This document shows positions 38,974-47,036 of a DNA stretch of 47,161 bases, one piece after another. The notes beneath the pieces were generated by a model. The model ran no database searches, was not told where the DNA came from, and saw only the letters and a program-made list of their open reading frames with translations. Position 1 is the stretch's first letter. Every line of letters begins with the position of its first letter. Source of the DNA: Patescibacteria group bacterium (GTDB taxonomy: Bacteria > Patescibacteriota > Patescibacteriia > Patescibacteriales > UBA12465); the NCBI GenBank assembly GCA_028681575.1, contig JAQUHX010000005.1, positions 1-47,161 of the forward strand, given 5' to 3'. Both the position numbers and the translations under genes were made by a program.

Positions 38974-39066
38974 ATTTTTTGAAGTTAATTTACTTTAACT
39001 ATAATTCATTTAAGTTATAAATTCAAACCTTTTTTAGGAGAAATTTAGTCATTTTTTAGTTTTTAG

Positions 39067-39094
39067 TTGACAAAATCTAGGCGTTTGCTACTAT
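39067..39094 (+). promoter_or_regulatory. rplU promoter
   Basis: TTGACA-16 nt-TACTAT. Confidence 0.6.
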
Positions 39095-39106
39095 TTACTG
39101 GTATTT

Positions 39107-39146
39107 AGCCAATGGCGACTCAGCCCAGGAACCTTTGGCTCTTTTT
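39107..39146 (+). promoter_or_regulatory. Attenuator-like leader hairpin upstream of rplU
   Basis: AGCCAATGG...CCTTTGGCT followed by CTTTTTATT, 13-18 nt before start codon. Confidence 0.55.
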
Positions 39147-39158
39147 ATTCTAATTATT

Positions 39159-39470
39159 ATGAAAATTGCAATTATTAAAACTGGCGGCAAGCAATACTGC
39201 GTCAAGGAAGGTCAAACGATTAAAATTGAAAAACTGGAAGCAGCGCCTGGAACTCTAGTTAATTTTGAAACTCTCTTGGTTGCTGATGAGAGTGGTGAGC
39301 CGTTAGAATTGGGGACTCCTTCTTTAGGAGAAAAGGTGAGCGCTGAAGTTTTAGAAACTTATAAAGATGATAAGGTGACAGTTGTGAAGTATAAGAATAA
39401 GACTCGTTATAAAAAAACTACTGGTCATCGTCAACTGCAGACAAGCGTCAAAATTAAAACTATTTCTTAA
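39159..39470 (+). CDS. rplU: 50S ribosomal protein L21
   Basis: MKIAIIKTGGKQYCVKEGQTIKIEKLEA...YKKTTGHRQLQTSVKI. Confidence 0.97.
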   Translation: MKIAIIKTGGKQYCVKEGQTIKIEKLEAAPGTLVNFETLLVADESGEPLELGTPSLGEKVSAEVLETYKDDKVTVVKYKNKTRYKKTTGHRQLQTSVKIKTIS

Positions 39471-39496
39471 AAAAAGGCTCTTCGGAGCCTTTTTTA
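39471..39496 (+). terminator. Intrinsic terminator with TTCG tetraloop
   Basis: AAAAAGGCTC-TTCG-GAGCCTTTTTT. Confidence 0.85.
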
Positions 39497-40093
39497 TTTT
39501 ATTTCATTTCTATAATTTAAAGCATTTTTTAGCGTCATTTCATCAGCATATTCTAGGTCTGATCCGGCCGGTAAGCCTCTGGCGAGACGGGTAATTTTTG
39601 CTGGGTAATTTTCTAGTATTTTTTTTAGATAAAGAGCGGTTGTTTCTCCTTCTAAAGTAAAATTTAGTCCCAGAATAATTTCTTTAACTGGTTTCTCTTT
39701 TAAAGACTTAATTAAGGCGCGGATATTTAAATCAGAGGGCTGCACCTTTGAGATTGTGTCAATTAGTCCGCCAAGAACAAAATAGCGGCCATGATATTGT
39801 CCGGTCGCTTCAATTACTTCACGGTCTTGGGTGTTTTCTACGATACATAGGAGAGTTTGTTCGCGTTGAGTGTCAGCGCAAAGAGGACAAGGGTCTTTCT
39901 CATCTAAAGCTAAACATTGGTGGCAAATAGTAACACCACTACGCAAGTGGCTAAGAGCTTGGACGAGTTCCTCGGTTTTTTCTGGCCTTTCATTTAGTAA
40001 ATAAAAAGCATAGCGTTCAGCGGTTTTAGGGCCGACACTAGGAAGCATAGAAAAAGCGTCAATTGCTTTTTTAATAGACCGAGGAAAGCGCAT
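39494..40093 (-). CDS. recR: Recombination protein RecR
   Basis: AIDAFSMLPSVGPKTAERYAFYLL, CHQC...CPLCAD zinc finger, Toprim region. Confidence 0.96.
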   Translation of the reverse strand: MRFPRSIKKAIDAFSMLPSVGPKTAERYAFYLLNERPEKTEELVQALSHLRSGVTICHQCLALDEKDPCPLCADTQREQTLLCIVENTQDREVIEATGQYHGRYFVLGGLIDTISKVQPSDLNIRALIKSLKEKPVKEIILGLNFTLEGETTALYLKKILENYPAKITRLARGLPAGSDLEYADEMTLKNALNYRNEIK

Positions 40094-40097
40094 AATT

Positions 40098-40373
40098 TTA
40101 GTTCATTCCTGGAATTCCGCCCATTTCTTGCATTTTTTTAGCCATTAAACGTTGGACTTTTTTAATGGCATCATTAACAACACCTTTAGTTAGACGAGCA
40201 ATTTCAGTTGCAGATTCCTCGTTAGTGATTGTTAGTTCGGTGATTTCCATATTTCCGTTCATCACCACTTTAATTCCGTTTCTTTCTTCAGTAACGCTTT
40301 CTTTTTCTAAAACACTCTGCATTGTTTTAGCCTGTTGGCGTAAATCTTTAAATTGTTTTAATTTGTTGAACAT
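40098..40373 (-). CDS. ybaB: YbaB/EbfC family nucleoid-associated protein
   Basis: Short protein next to recR; VVMNGNMEITELTI. Confidence 0.9.
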   Translation of the reverse strand: MFNKLKQFKDLRQQAKTMQSVLEKESVTEERNGIKVVMNGNMEITELTITNEESATEIARLTKGVVNDAIKKVQRLMAKKMQEMGGIPGMN

Positions 40374-40402
40374 ATTTTTTTAGTTATTTAAGATTAAGAT
40401 AA

Positions 40403-41788
40403 TTATTCTGCTGCTCGCGATAAGCCATGAAAACTAGCTGTCGCCTCTTCAAAGTATAAATCAACTTTACCGACTGGGCCATTGCGATGTTTAGCCACAT
40501 GAATTTCCGCCTTGTATCTTTCGTCAGCCGGTAAATCGGCAGGGTTATAATTACGATCAGCTGCTTTTCGATAAATAAACATGACGATATCAGCATCTTG
40601 CTCAATTGAGCCGGAATCACGCAAGTGTGATAATTTAGGAATCGCGGGCGACATTGCTTCAACGGCTCTTGAGAGCTGAGCTAAAGCTAAAACTGGAATA
40701 TTTAATTCACGGGCAATTGATTTTAAGCCACGACTAATTTCAGCAATTTCTTGAACACGGTTATCGCCGTATTTTCCATTGCCTTCCATTAATTGTAAAT
40801 AGTCAATAATAATCAAACCTAGGCCTTTTTCCATTTGTAGGCGGCGACACTTAGCTCTAATTTCCATGATAGAGAGCGAGCCCGAATCGTCAATATAGAT
40901 TTGTGCTTCGGCTAATTTTCCCATCGCATCAGCAATTTTTTCAAAATCATTATTTTCGCCACTGTCACTTAAATTTCCAGTTCGCATTTTCCATAAATTT
41001 ACACCCGCTTGAGAGCAGAGCATACGGTCTACCAATTGGTCTTTGCTCATTTCTAAAGAAAAAATACCGACACCAACTTTATTTTTAATTGCCGCTTGTC
41101 GAGCAATGTCTAGGGCTAGAGAAGTTTTACCAACCGAAGGGCGAGCGGCTAAAATGATTAAATCTGATTTTTGTAAGCCAGCTAAGAGATTGTCTAAGTC
41201 AGAAAAGCCAGTCGCTAGCCCGCGTAAGCCAGTGCCAGCGCGTTTATGTAAATCATCAATTCTTTCAAAAGCTTCGCTTAATAAGCTGTCAATTGGTAAG
41301 AAAGCATTTTTTAAATATTTGCGACTAACAGCAAAGATTTTCTTTTCAGTCTCATCTAAAACATCATCAATGTCGCTTTCCTCGTTGTAGCTTAGGGTCA
41401 TGATTTCGGAAGCGGCTTGTTGTAAGCGTCTAAGAGTAGCTTTGCGTTGGATAATATCAGCGTAATTAGTAACATTGGCAGAGGTGGCGACTGCATTAGA
41501 AAGGCGTGCCAAAAAGGAGCGTCCACCGACAATCGCCAATTCTTTTTTTTCCTCTAGACGGTTGGAAACGGTGATAATATCAATTGACTCTTGATTCCCG
41601 TAAAGCTCTTTAATTACTTCAAAGATTGTTTGATGAGCTTCTTTATAAAAATCTTGAGGAAGAATATTGTCGGCCACTTTAATAATTGCATCCCTATCTA
41701 TTAGCAAGCAACCTAATAAAGATTCTTCCGCTTCTAAGCTGTGCGGAGGAATTCTTTCTAAGATTTGGTTTTCTTTATTTAAGCTCAT
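40403..41788 (-). CDS. dnaB: Replicative DNA helicase DnaB
   Basis: PPHSLEAEESLLGCLL, AARPSVGKTSLALDIARQAA, LIIIDYLQLM; start trimmed to MSLNKENQ. Confidence 0.97.
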   Translation of the reverse strand: MSLNKENQILERIPPHSLEAEESLLGCLLIDRDAIIKVADNILPQDFYKEAHQTIFEVIKELYGNQESIDIITVSNRLEEKKELAIVGGRSFLARLSNAVATSANVTNYADIIQRKATLRRLQQAASEIMTLSYNEESDIDDVLDETEKKIFAVSRKYLKNAFLPIDSLLSEAFERIDDLHKRAGTGLRGLATGFSDLDNLLAGLQKSDLIILAARPSVGKTSLALDIARQAAIKNKVGVGIFSLEMSKDQLVDRMLCSQAGVNLWKMRTGNLSDSGENNDFEKIADAMGKLAEAQIYIDDSGSLSIMEIRAKCRRLQMEKGLGLIIIDYLQLMEGNGKYGDNRVQEIAEISRGLKSIARELNIPVLALAQLSRAVEAMSPAIPKLSHLRDSGSIEQDADIVMFIYRKAADRNYNPADLPADERYKAEIHVAKHRNGPVGKVDLYFEEATASFHGLSRAAE

Positions 41789-41873
41789 AAGACCTTTAAT
41801 TAGTTTCTTTATTTTAAGGTAAAAAACTAAGCCATTCAAGCCAGGCTATTCACAATTTATCCCCTTTTTATTG

Positions 41874-41900
41874 AAAAAACCGCTAAAAAGCGGTTTTTAA
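41874..41900 (-). terminator. Intrinsic terminator downstream of tRNA-Thr
   Basis: AAAACCGC-TAAAA-GCGGTTTT. Confidence 0.75.
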
Positions 41901-41904
41901 AGGG

Positions 41905-41977
41905 AGCCGACTGTCGGGCTCGAACCGACGACCTGCTGTTTACAAGACAGCTGCTCTACCAGCTGAGCTAAGTCGGC
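41905..41977 (-). tRNA. tRNA-Thr (anticodon TGT)
   Basis: Cloverleaf by eye: acceptor GCCGACT/AGTCGGC, anticodon loop CTTGTAA, T-loop GGTTCGAGCCC. Confidence 0.95.
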
Positions 41978-41999
41978 CAATAAACTGAAAAAACAAAAG

Positions 42000-42072
42000 T
42001 GCGCCCAGCAGGATTCGAACCTGCGACCTTCTCCTTAAAAGGGAGCTGCTCTACCAGCTGAGCTATAGGCGC
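42000..42072 (-). tRNA. tRNA-Lys (anticodon TTT)
   Basis: Acceptor GCGCCTA/TGGGCGC, anticodon loop CTTTTAA, T-loop GGTTCGAATCC. Confidence 0.95.
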
Positions 42073-42149
42073 GTACTAAACTAAAATTGATACTATCAAT
42101 ATTTTTTATCTTTGACAAGAGTGGGGCTTAATCTTTATACTAAAAAAAT

Positions 42150-43388
42150 ATGAAAACCCTTAATTTTTATAGCATTGCGCTTGGTTGTAAAGTTAATCAG
42201 TATGACTTAGCGCTTCTTAAAAAAGAATTTTTAAGTCGCGGCTGGAGATATGACAAAAATAAGCCAGACTTGGTAATTATTAATACTTGTGCCGTCACCA
42301 AAAAGGCGATTACTAAAGATCGGCAAGTTTATCATAAATTAAAAAATCTTTATCCTCAGGCTCGTTTTTTAATTATGGGCTGTTGGCCTCAGGTTAGTAC
42401 TGACTTAGAAAAAGAAGCAGCTGATTTAATTTTATGGGGCGTCGGTGATAATGATGGACTCCTAAAAAAATTAGCCCTTACTTTCCCCAGTCTGAGTGAT
42501 TTGCCGGTTTCTGAAAGTGGTCTTTTAGTGCCATCGGACCGTTCTCGCTATTTTCTAAAAGTTGGTGATGGCTGTAATCAGTTTTGTACTTATTGTATAA
42601 TCCCTTATGCCCGAGGTCGGATTACTAGTCGAAAATCTGAAGATTTGGTTGCCGAGGTGACAGCCGCAGTTGCGGCTGGTTATGGAGAGATTGTTTTATC
42701 GGGGATTCATTTAGGACGTTATGGGGAAGACTTAAAAGAAGGAGAGTCTTTAGTCGCACTTCTTAAAAAGCTTTTAGTAATTAAAGGTTTGGGGCGTTTG
42801 CGTTTGAGCTCAATTGAAATAAATGAGGTTGATGATAATTTAATAATGCTGATGAAATCAGAGCCTCAAATTTGTCGCCATTTACACATCTCCTTACAAT
42901 CTGGCTCTGATAAAATTTTAAAAGCAATGAATCGTCCTTACGATACGGCTTATTTTAGCGGGCGCGTAGAAAAGTTACGCTCTGCTTTACCAGAGATTGC
43001 TATTTCTACTGATATTATTGTTGGGTTCCCAGGTGAAACGGAAATTGATTTTTCTAAGACTCTAGCTTTTGCTGCCCGTATGCGTTTTAGCAAAATTCAT
43101 GTTTTCCCATTCTCTGCTCACGAGCAGACAAAAGCGTTTAATCTTCCTAATAAAGTTTCAACGATTGAAAAGAAAAACCGGGCTGCTCAGTTGCGCCAAT
43201 TGTCTGATGAGTTAACTTCAATTTATTATAAAGAGATGATAAAAAAACTTCAGGGGCAAGGAGTGCTTGTTGTCGCAGAGCCTAACCCAAATGGTTTAGA
43301 AGGGAAGACAGAATTTTATTTTAATGTTCCACTCCCCCCAGATTTCCCCTTAAACAATAAACTCCAAAAAGTCGTTATTTCTGAATAA
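42150..43388 (+). CDS. mtaB: MtaB-like threonylcarbamoyladenosine tRNA methylthiotransferase
   Basis: ALGCKVNQYDLALLKKEF, GDGCNQFCTYCIIPYARGRITSR; N-term GCKVNQ-type as in MtaB. Confidence 0.88.
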   Translation: MKTLNFYSIALGCKVNQYDLALLKKEFLSRGWRYDKNKPDLVIINTCAVTKKAITKDRQVYHKLKNLYPQARFLIMGCWPQVSTDLEKEAADLILWGVGDNDGLLKKLALTFPSLSDLPVSESGLLVPSDRSRYFLKVGDGCNQFCTYCIIPYARGRITSRKSEDLVAEVTAAVAAGYGEIVLSGIHLGRYGEDLKEGESLVALLKKLLVIKGLGRLRLSSIEINEVDDNLIMLMKSEPQICRHLHISLQSGSDKILKAMNRPYDTAYFSGRVEKLRSALPEIAISTDIIVGFPGETEIDFSKTLAFAARMRFSKIHVFPFSAHEQTKAFNLPNKVSTIEKKNRAAQLRQLSDELTSIYYKEMIKKLQGQGVLVVAEPNPNGLEGKTEFYFNVPLPPDFPLNNKLQKVVISE

Positions 43389-43404
43389 GGAATAAAACAA
43401 ACGA

Positions 43405-43431
43405 AAAGACGTATCTTGCGGTACGTCTTTT
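43405..43431 (+). terminator. Intrinsic terminator of mtaB
   Basis: AAAAGACGTA...TACGTCTTTT. Confidence 0.75.
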
Positions 43432-43726
43432 ACTTTTATGGTCCTTAAAATGAGATTTACCAAAATTTTAACGAGCGATTTTTGTTGAATATGCTATTGC
43501 TCATTAACTAAACATCATGAAACTTTTTAATATTCTTTGTTAATCTTTATATAAATTAGTTTAATAAGTAGACATAACCTATATAATTAAAGGTATAAGC
43601 CGAACAAGCATGCACAATTGAGCATTGGGGGTATTAGGAGTGATTTCTGTGCAAAAATAAACTTATTATTAGTATAATAAAAAGGTCAACCGATGTTTAG
43701 GCTGACCTTGTTAGTGCTTATTTGCG

Positions 43727-44260
43727 TTAATACTTTATGACCTGTAAATCATCAGGATTTGGACGGGCTATCCACCAATCTCGGCTACTGACTACTTTTA
43801 TTTCACGGCGATACTCATTTATTGCCACGCTCTTTATATGATGAGCGGCAATTTTAAATATAACTGTTTCTATTTTTTCGCCACAGATAGCGCCTTGGCA
43901 CAACGCTTCTGTTGATTCATAGCCTCCGATAAAAATAATGTTTATCCCATTAACCCCGCCAGCAATTACCTGACTTTTTTGTCTTAGACGTGATCTGAAT
44001 TCTGATTTCCATTGATGAGTAATAATTTCCTTTTCGGAATAGAGTACGGATGTATGCCCGATAGTGTCTCTGGCATCAGGATTTTGATAAACCAGGGAAC
44101 CGATTGAATCAACTACATCTACAATTTTAATATCAGGGTTAGATATTTTCCTGGCGTCATAGATTACCATTTCACGAAATTCATCTATTGGTTCTGTGTT
44201 AGGGAACCCAGCACAAGATAAAACCAAGATGAAACTGATTAAAAACAAATTCTTTTTCAT
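43727..44260 (-). CDS. Predicted lipoprotein, unknown function
   Basis: Signal peptide MKKNLFLISFILVLSC with lipobox-like LVLSC. Confidence 0.7.
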   Translation of the reverse strand: MKKNLFLISFILVLSCAGFPNTEPIDEFREMVIYDARKISNPDIKIVDVVDSIGSLVYQNPDARDTIGHTSVLYSEKEIITHQWKSEFRSRLRQKSQVIAGGVNGINIIFIGGYESTEALCQGAICGEKIETVIFKIAAHHIKSVAINEYRREIKVVSSRDWWIARPNPDDLQVIKY

Positions 44261-44400
44261 TAACTTTAATTTTTAAATGACGATTTTTTCTTTTTTAACA
44301 GTCTTTCTGTTAATAAAAATTATGCCATTAATTACAATTATAGTCAATAGTTAGCAGCCATTACTTGAAATATTAGGAGATTTTTTCCCATTCTATAAAC

Positions 44401-44429
44401 AAAAAGAGAACTAGCTAGTGCTAATTCTC
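44401..44429 (-). terminator. Terminator downstream (minus) of U1
   Basis: GAGAACTAGC-TAGT-GCTAATTCTC (one mismatch), T5 on the minus strand. Confidence 0.65.
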
Positions 44430-44443
44430 CGATAGTAGCCCCT

Positions 44444-44599
44444 AGGGGAATTATCGCGCTCGCTTTTCTTCCGAAAAGCTCACTTATCCAGGGTTGGCGT
44501 CCGAATATCCCCCGGGTATTCGTCCGACATTCGTCTGCATCCTCGCCGCTCGAAATAGCGGCTCGGATTCGACTCATTTCCAACTAGTTCGATTCCCCT
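44444..44599 (-). ncRNA. Structured repeat element U1
   Basis: P1 AGGGGAAT/ATTCCCCT; P2 GGTTGG/CCAACT; hairpins GCTTTTC-TTCC-GAAAAGC, GAATA..TATTC, ATCC-TC-GCCGCT...AGCGGC-TC-GGAT; strand inferred from flanking terminators. Confidence 0.7.
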
Positions 44600-44609
44600 C
44601 GGCTAACGC

Positions 44610-44659
44610 CGACTAAACAAAAGCACCGCAACTTTGTTGTGGTGCTTTTGTTTAGTAGT
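44610..44659. terminator. Long terminator-like hairpin T1
   Basis: ACTAAACAAAAGCACCGCAAC...GTTGTGGTGCTTTTGTTTAGT. Confidence 0.75.
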
Positions 44660-44884
44660 CTTAAAATCCGATATTTCAGAAAATTTAAGCGAAATTATTA
44701 GAGAAATTGATAGATGGGCGGAAGTTTTGGGATAAAATACTGTTAGAATAAGATACCGCTTTATTCTAGTATAGACTATTTTATTAGAGTATAAATGTAT
44801 ATTGAATAACATCTTAATATGGTATATGTCTAATTTATATAAATCATATTAAGGATAAGTTATAACGTGGAAAGACTAAGGTTG

Positions 44885-44913
44885 TTGACAATCGTCTAAT
44901 AATCGTCTATAAT
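44885..44913 (+). promoter_or_regulatory. Consensus sigma70 promoter of fic gene with overlapping repeats
   Basis: TTGACA-17 nt-TATAAT; direct repeat AATCGTCTA x2 and GTCTA-TAAT-TAGAC palindrome. Confidence 0.85.
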
Positions 44914-44923
44914 TAGACTATAT

Positions 44924-45952
44924 ATGTTTGTACCAAAATACACAATTACAAATAAACTATTAGCTAATATTAAAAGAATTAGTGAAATTATCGTCGATCT
45001 TAACAATCGAAATTTTTCACGTGTAGTTTTGCTCGACATGGAGCGTCGCGCTCGAGAAATATCGGCTTATTCTTCAACTAGCATTGAAGGTAACCCACTG
45101 CCCTTAACGGATGTAAAAAGAATTTTAAAAAATAGTCCAGAAAATGCCAGGGATAGCGAAAAAGAAGTTTTAAACTATAATAAAGCCCTGATTGAATTAG
45201 ATAATTTAATTAAAGCCGAAAAGGAAATTTTTAATAAAGGCTTATTACTAAAAATACAACAAACAATTACGAATGGGTTGATTGAGAAATATCGATGCGG
45301 CAAGATTCGCAAAGAATCAGTTTTCGTTAATAATCCCAAAACGCGACGAACTATTTATTTGCCACCAGATTATCAGGAAGTAAATAAGCTTCTGGAGGAA
45401 TTATTTTTTTATCTTGATAAGAATAAAAATATAGTAGACCCTTTGATTTTAGCTGGAATATTTCATAAACAGTTTGTTGTTATTCATCCCTTTGTTGACG
45501 GCAATGGACGAACTACTAGATTGGCCACTAAGGTGTTACTTGCCAAAATGGGACTTAATACTTTTTATCTTTTTAGCTTTGAAAACTATTATAATCAAAA
45601 TGTTAGCCGCTATTTTCAGGAAGTGGGTGTACTGGGTAATTATTATGATATTAAAGATAAAATTGATTTCACTTCTTGGTTGGAATATTTTACCGATGGC
45701 ATCATTGATGAGCTCTTGCGAGTTATTAAGGAGCTTGAAAAAGAAAAAATTTCTCCCGATAATGAATTAAAAGAATATCACTTAAAAATAATCGCTTATA
45801 TAAAAAAGAAAGGTTATATTACCGATAGAGATTATTCTGCGTTAACCAAGCGAGCTAAGCCAACTAGGAATTTGGACTTTAGAAAATTAATAACCAATGG
45901 GATTATTGAAAAAGTTGGCAAAGGGAAGGCAACTTATTATAAACTGAAGTAA
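44924..45952 (+). CDS. Fic family protein (class II-type) with C-terminal winged-helix domain
   Basis: HPFVDGNGRTTR Fic motif; N-terminal inhibitory motif STSIEGN; C-terminal wHTH-like region. Confidence 0.93.
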   Translation: MFVPKYTITNKLLANIKRISEIIVDLNNRNFSRVVLLDMERRAREISAYSSTSIEGNPLPLTDVKRILKNSPENARDSEKEVLNYNKALIELDNLIKAEKEIFNKGLLLKIQQTITNGLIEKYRCGKIRKESVFVNNPKTRRTIYLPPDYQEVNKLLEELFFYLDKNKNIVDPLILAGIFHKQFVVIHPFVDGNGRTTRLATKVLLAKMGLNTFYLFSFENYYNQNVSRYFQEVGVLGNYYDIKDKIDFTSWLEYFTDGIIDELLRVIKELEKEKISPDNELKEYHLKIIAYIKKKGYITDRDYSALTKRAKPTRNLDFRKLITNGIIEKVGKGKATYYKLK

Positions 45953-46004
45953 TGGTTTTCTATATAAAGACACAAAGGGTCCCTAAGGCAAGTTATAAAA
46001 AAAT

Positions 46005-46586
46005 ATGAAAGAAATTGAAATATTATACACCCTACAAACAGATATTGAAGTAGCAAAAAAACTTTTAACAGAGAAAGTAGGCTTTGTAGAAGAGATAATA
46101 GTGCATGACTGGTATTATGCTCGTCATGATATTAAAGACTTGCTTCCTGACGAAGAAGGGCGTCTTCATTCGGCGCTCAGACTTCGCAAAAAAGGAAACG
46201 AGCACTATATTACTTATAAAAATGACCACTTTGATAACAATGAAACATGGCTTTTTAGTGATGAACATGAGACATTAGTTGGCGACATTTTGGTGATGAG
46301 GGATATTTTTAGTAAGTTACTATTCACTGAGCTTGTTCAGGTTCTAAATAAAAAATTCTATTACCAAAATGACAATTACGAAATTGTCCTTGAGGATGTT
46401 TTTAGTTTGGGTCATTTTATTGAGATTGAGTTTAAGGGTGACACTAAAAATTTATCATACGACGATATACAAAAGAAAAAAGAGGAAATGCGCTTATTTC
46501 TTAAATTAATTGGCATTGAAACTGGAGAGGAGATGAATGCAGGAAAGCCAGAGCTTTTGCTACAAAAAAATAAAGAGCGAAAATAG
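46005..46586 (+). CDS. CYTH domain (class IV adenylate cyclase/triphosphatase-like) protein
   Basis: KEIEILYTLQ...LRLRKKGNEHYITYK...EIVLEDVFSLGHFIEIEFKGD charged tunnel pattern. Confidence 0.8.
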   Translation: MKEIEILYTLQTDIEVAKKLLTEKVGFVEEIIVHDWYYARHDIKDLLPDEEGRLHSALRLRKKGNEHYITYKNDHFDNNETWLFSDEHETLVGDILVMRDIFSKLLFTELVQVLNKKFYYQNDNYEIVLEDVFSLGHFIEIEFKGDTKNLSYDDIQKKKEEMRLFLKLIGIETGEEMNAGKPELLLQKNKERK

Positions 46587-46607
46587 TATTTTTATTAAGC
46601 AACCCCT

Positions 46608-46760
46608 AGGGTAATTCCGCCTCAACTTGCCTTGTGGCAAGTCTCGTTGTCTAGACGGACTCACTAAAAACTCGCTCTTCGCTCGTTTTTATCGTCGCTC
46701 GATTAATCGGGGGCGCTCCGCTTTTCATCGCATCTCACGCGCCGTCTGTTCAATTCCCCT
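46608..46760 (-). ncRNA. Structured repeat element U2
   Basis: P1 AGGGTAAT/ATTCCCCT; P2 AGACGG/CCGTCT; hairpin ACTTGCC-TTGT-GGCAAGT; same layout as U1/U3. Confidence 0.6.
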
Positions 46761-46769
46761 AGTGCCGAT

Positions 46770-46820
46770 ATTAAACTAAAAAAGACCCGATATTTATCGG
46801 ATCTTTTTTAGTTAGTAGTC
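46770..46820. terminator. Long terminator-like hairpin T2
   Basis: AACTAAAAAAGACCCGATATTTATCGGATCTTTTTTAGTT. Confidence 0.75.
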
Positions 46821-46823
46821 CCT

Positions 46824-46978
46824 AGGGGAATTATCGCCCTCGCCCGCCGCCGGCAAGCGGCGGGCTCACTTGTCCTGGGTTGGCGTTCGACTTGCCCCCG
46901 GCAAGTCGTCCGACGCTCGTTCGCTCGTTCCGGCTTCCGCCGTCGCTCGCGTCTCGCTTCCAACCTGTTCGATTCCCT
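46824..46978 (-). ncRNA. Structured repeat element U3
   Basis: P1 AGGGGAAT/ATTCCCT; P2 GGTTGG/CCAACC; hairpins GCCCGCCGC-N6-GCGGCGGGC and GACTTGCC-CCC-GGCAAGTC; colinear with U1. Confidence 0.7.
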
Positions 46979-46990
46979 AACTCGACCATG

Positions 46991-47036
46991 ACGGAAACAA
47001 AAAAAGCCTGCTAACGCAGACTTTTTTTATTTCCGT
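46991..47036. terminator. Terminator hairpin T3 downstream (minus) of tRNA-Glu
   Basis: CGGAAACAAAAAAAGCCTGCTAACGCAGACTTTTTTTATTTCCG. Confidence 0.8.

Noticed and set aside
38309-38998. ORFs antisense to murA
   Set aside because: Antisense shadow ORFs in a conserved gene.
40384-41390. ORFs overlapping dnaB in other frames
   Set aside because: Shadow ORFs over a conserved helicase gene.
22303-43388. Alternative genetic code (TGA as Gly, as in Gracilibacteria/SR1)
   Set aside because: Long conserved genes are intact with TGA treated as stop; no in-frame TGA interruptions were needed.
44344-44583. 79-aa minus ORF over U1
   Set aside because: Lies across the conserved stems of the repeat; the stem-preserving differences fit RNA structure better than coding.
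44603-44812. 69-aa minus ORF
   Set aside because: Covers terminator hairpin T1 and AT-rich DNA; no protein-like features.
44444-46978. Retron msr-msd or CRISPR interpretation of the U elements
   Set aside because: No reverse transcriptase or Cas gene in the window; repeats are 155 nt, degenerate and separated by genes or terminators, not short spacers.
44444-46978. U elements as tRNA pseudogenes or intron-containing tRNAs
   Set aside because: Only the T-arm/acceptor 3' end is tRNA-like; there is no D-arm or anticodon arm, and internal hairpins are conserved in a different layout.
44444-46978. Classical integron attC array
   Set aside because: No IntI and no canonical attC core pairs (GTTRRRY/RYYYAAC in attC arrangement); the analogy is architectural only.
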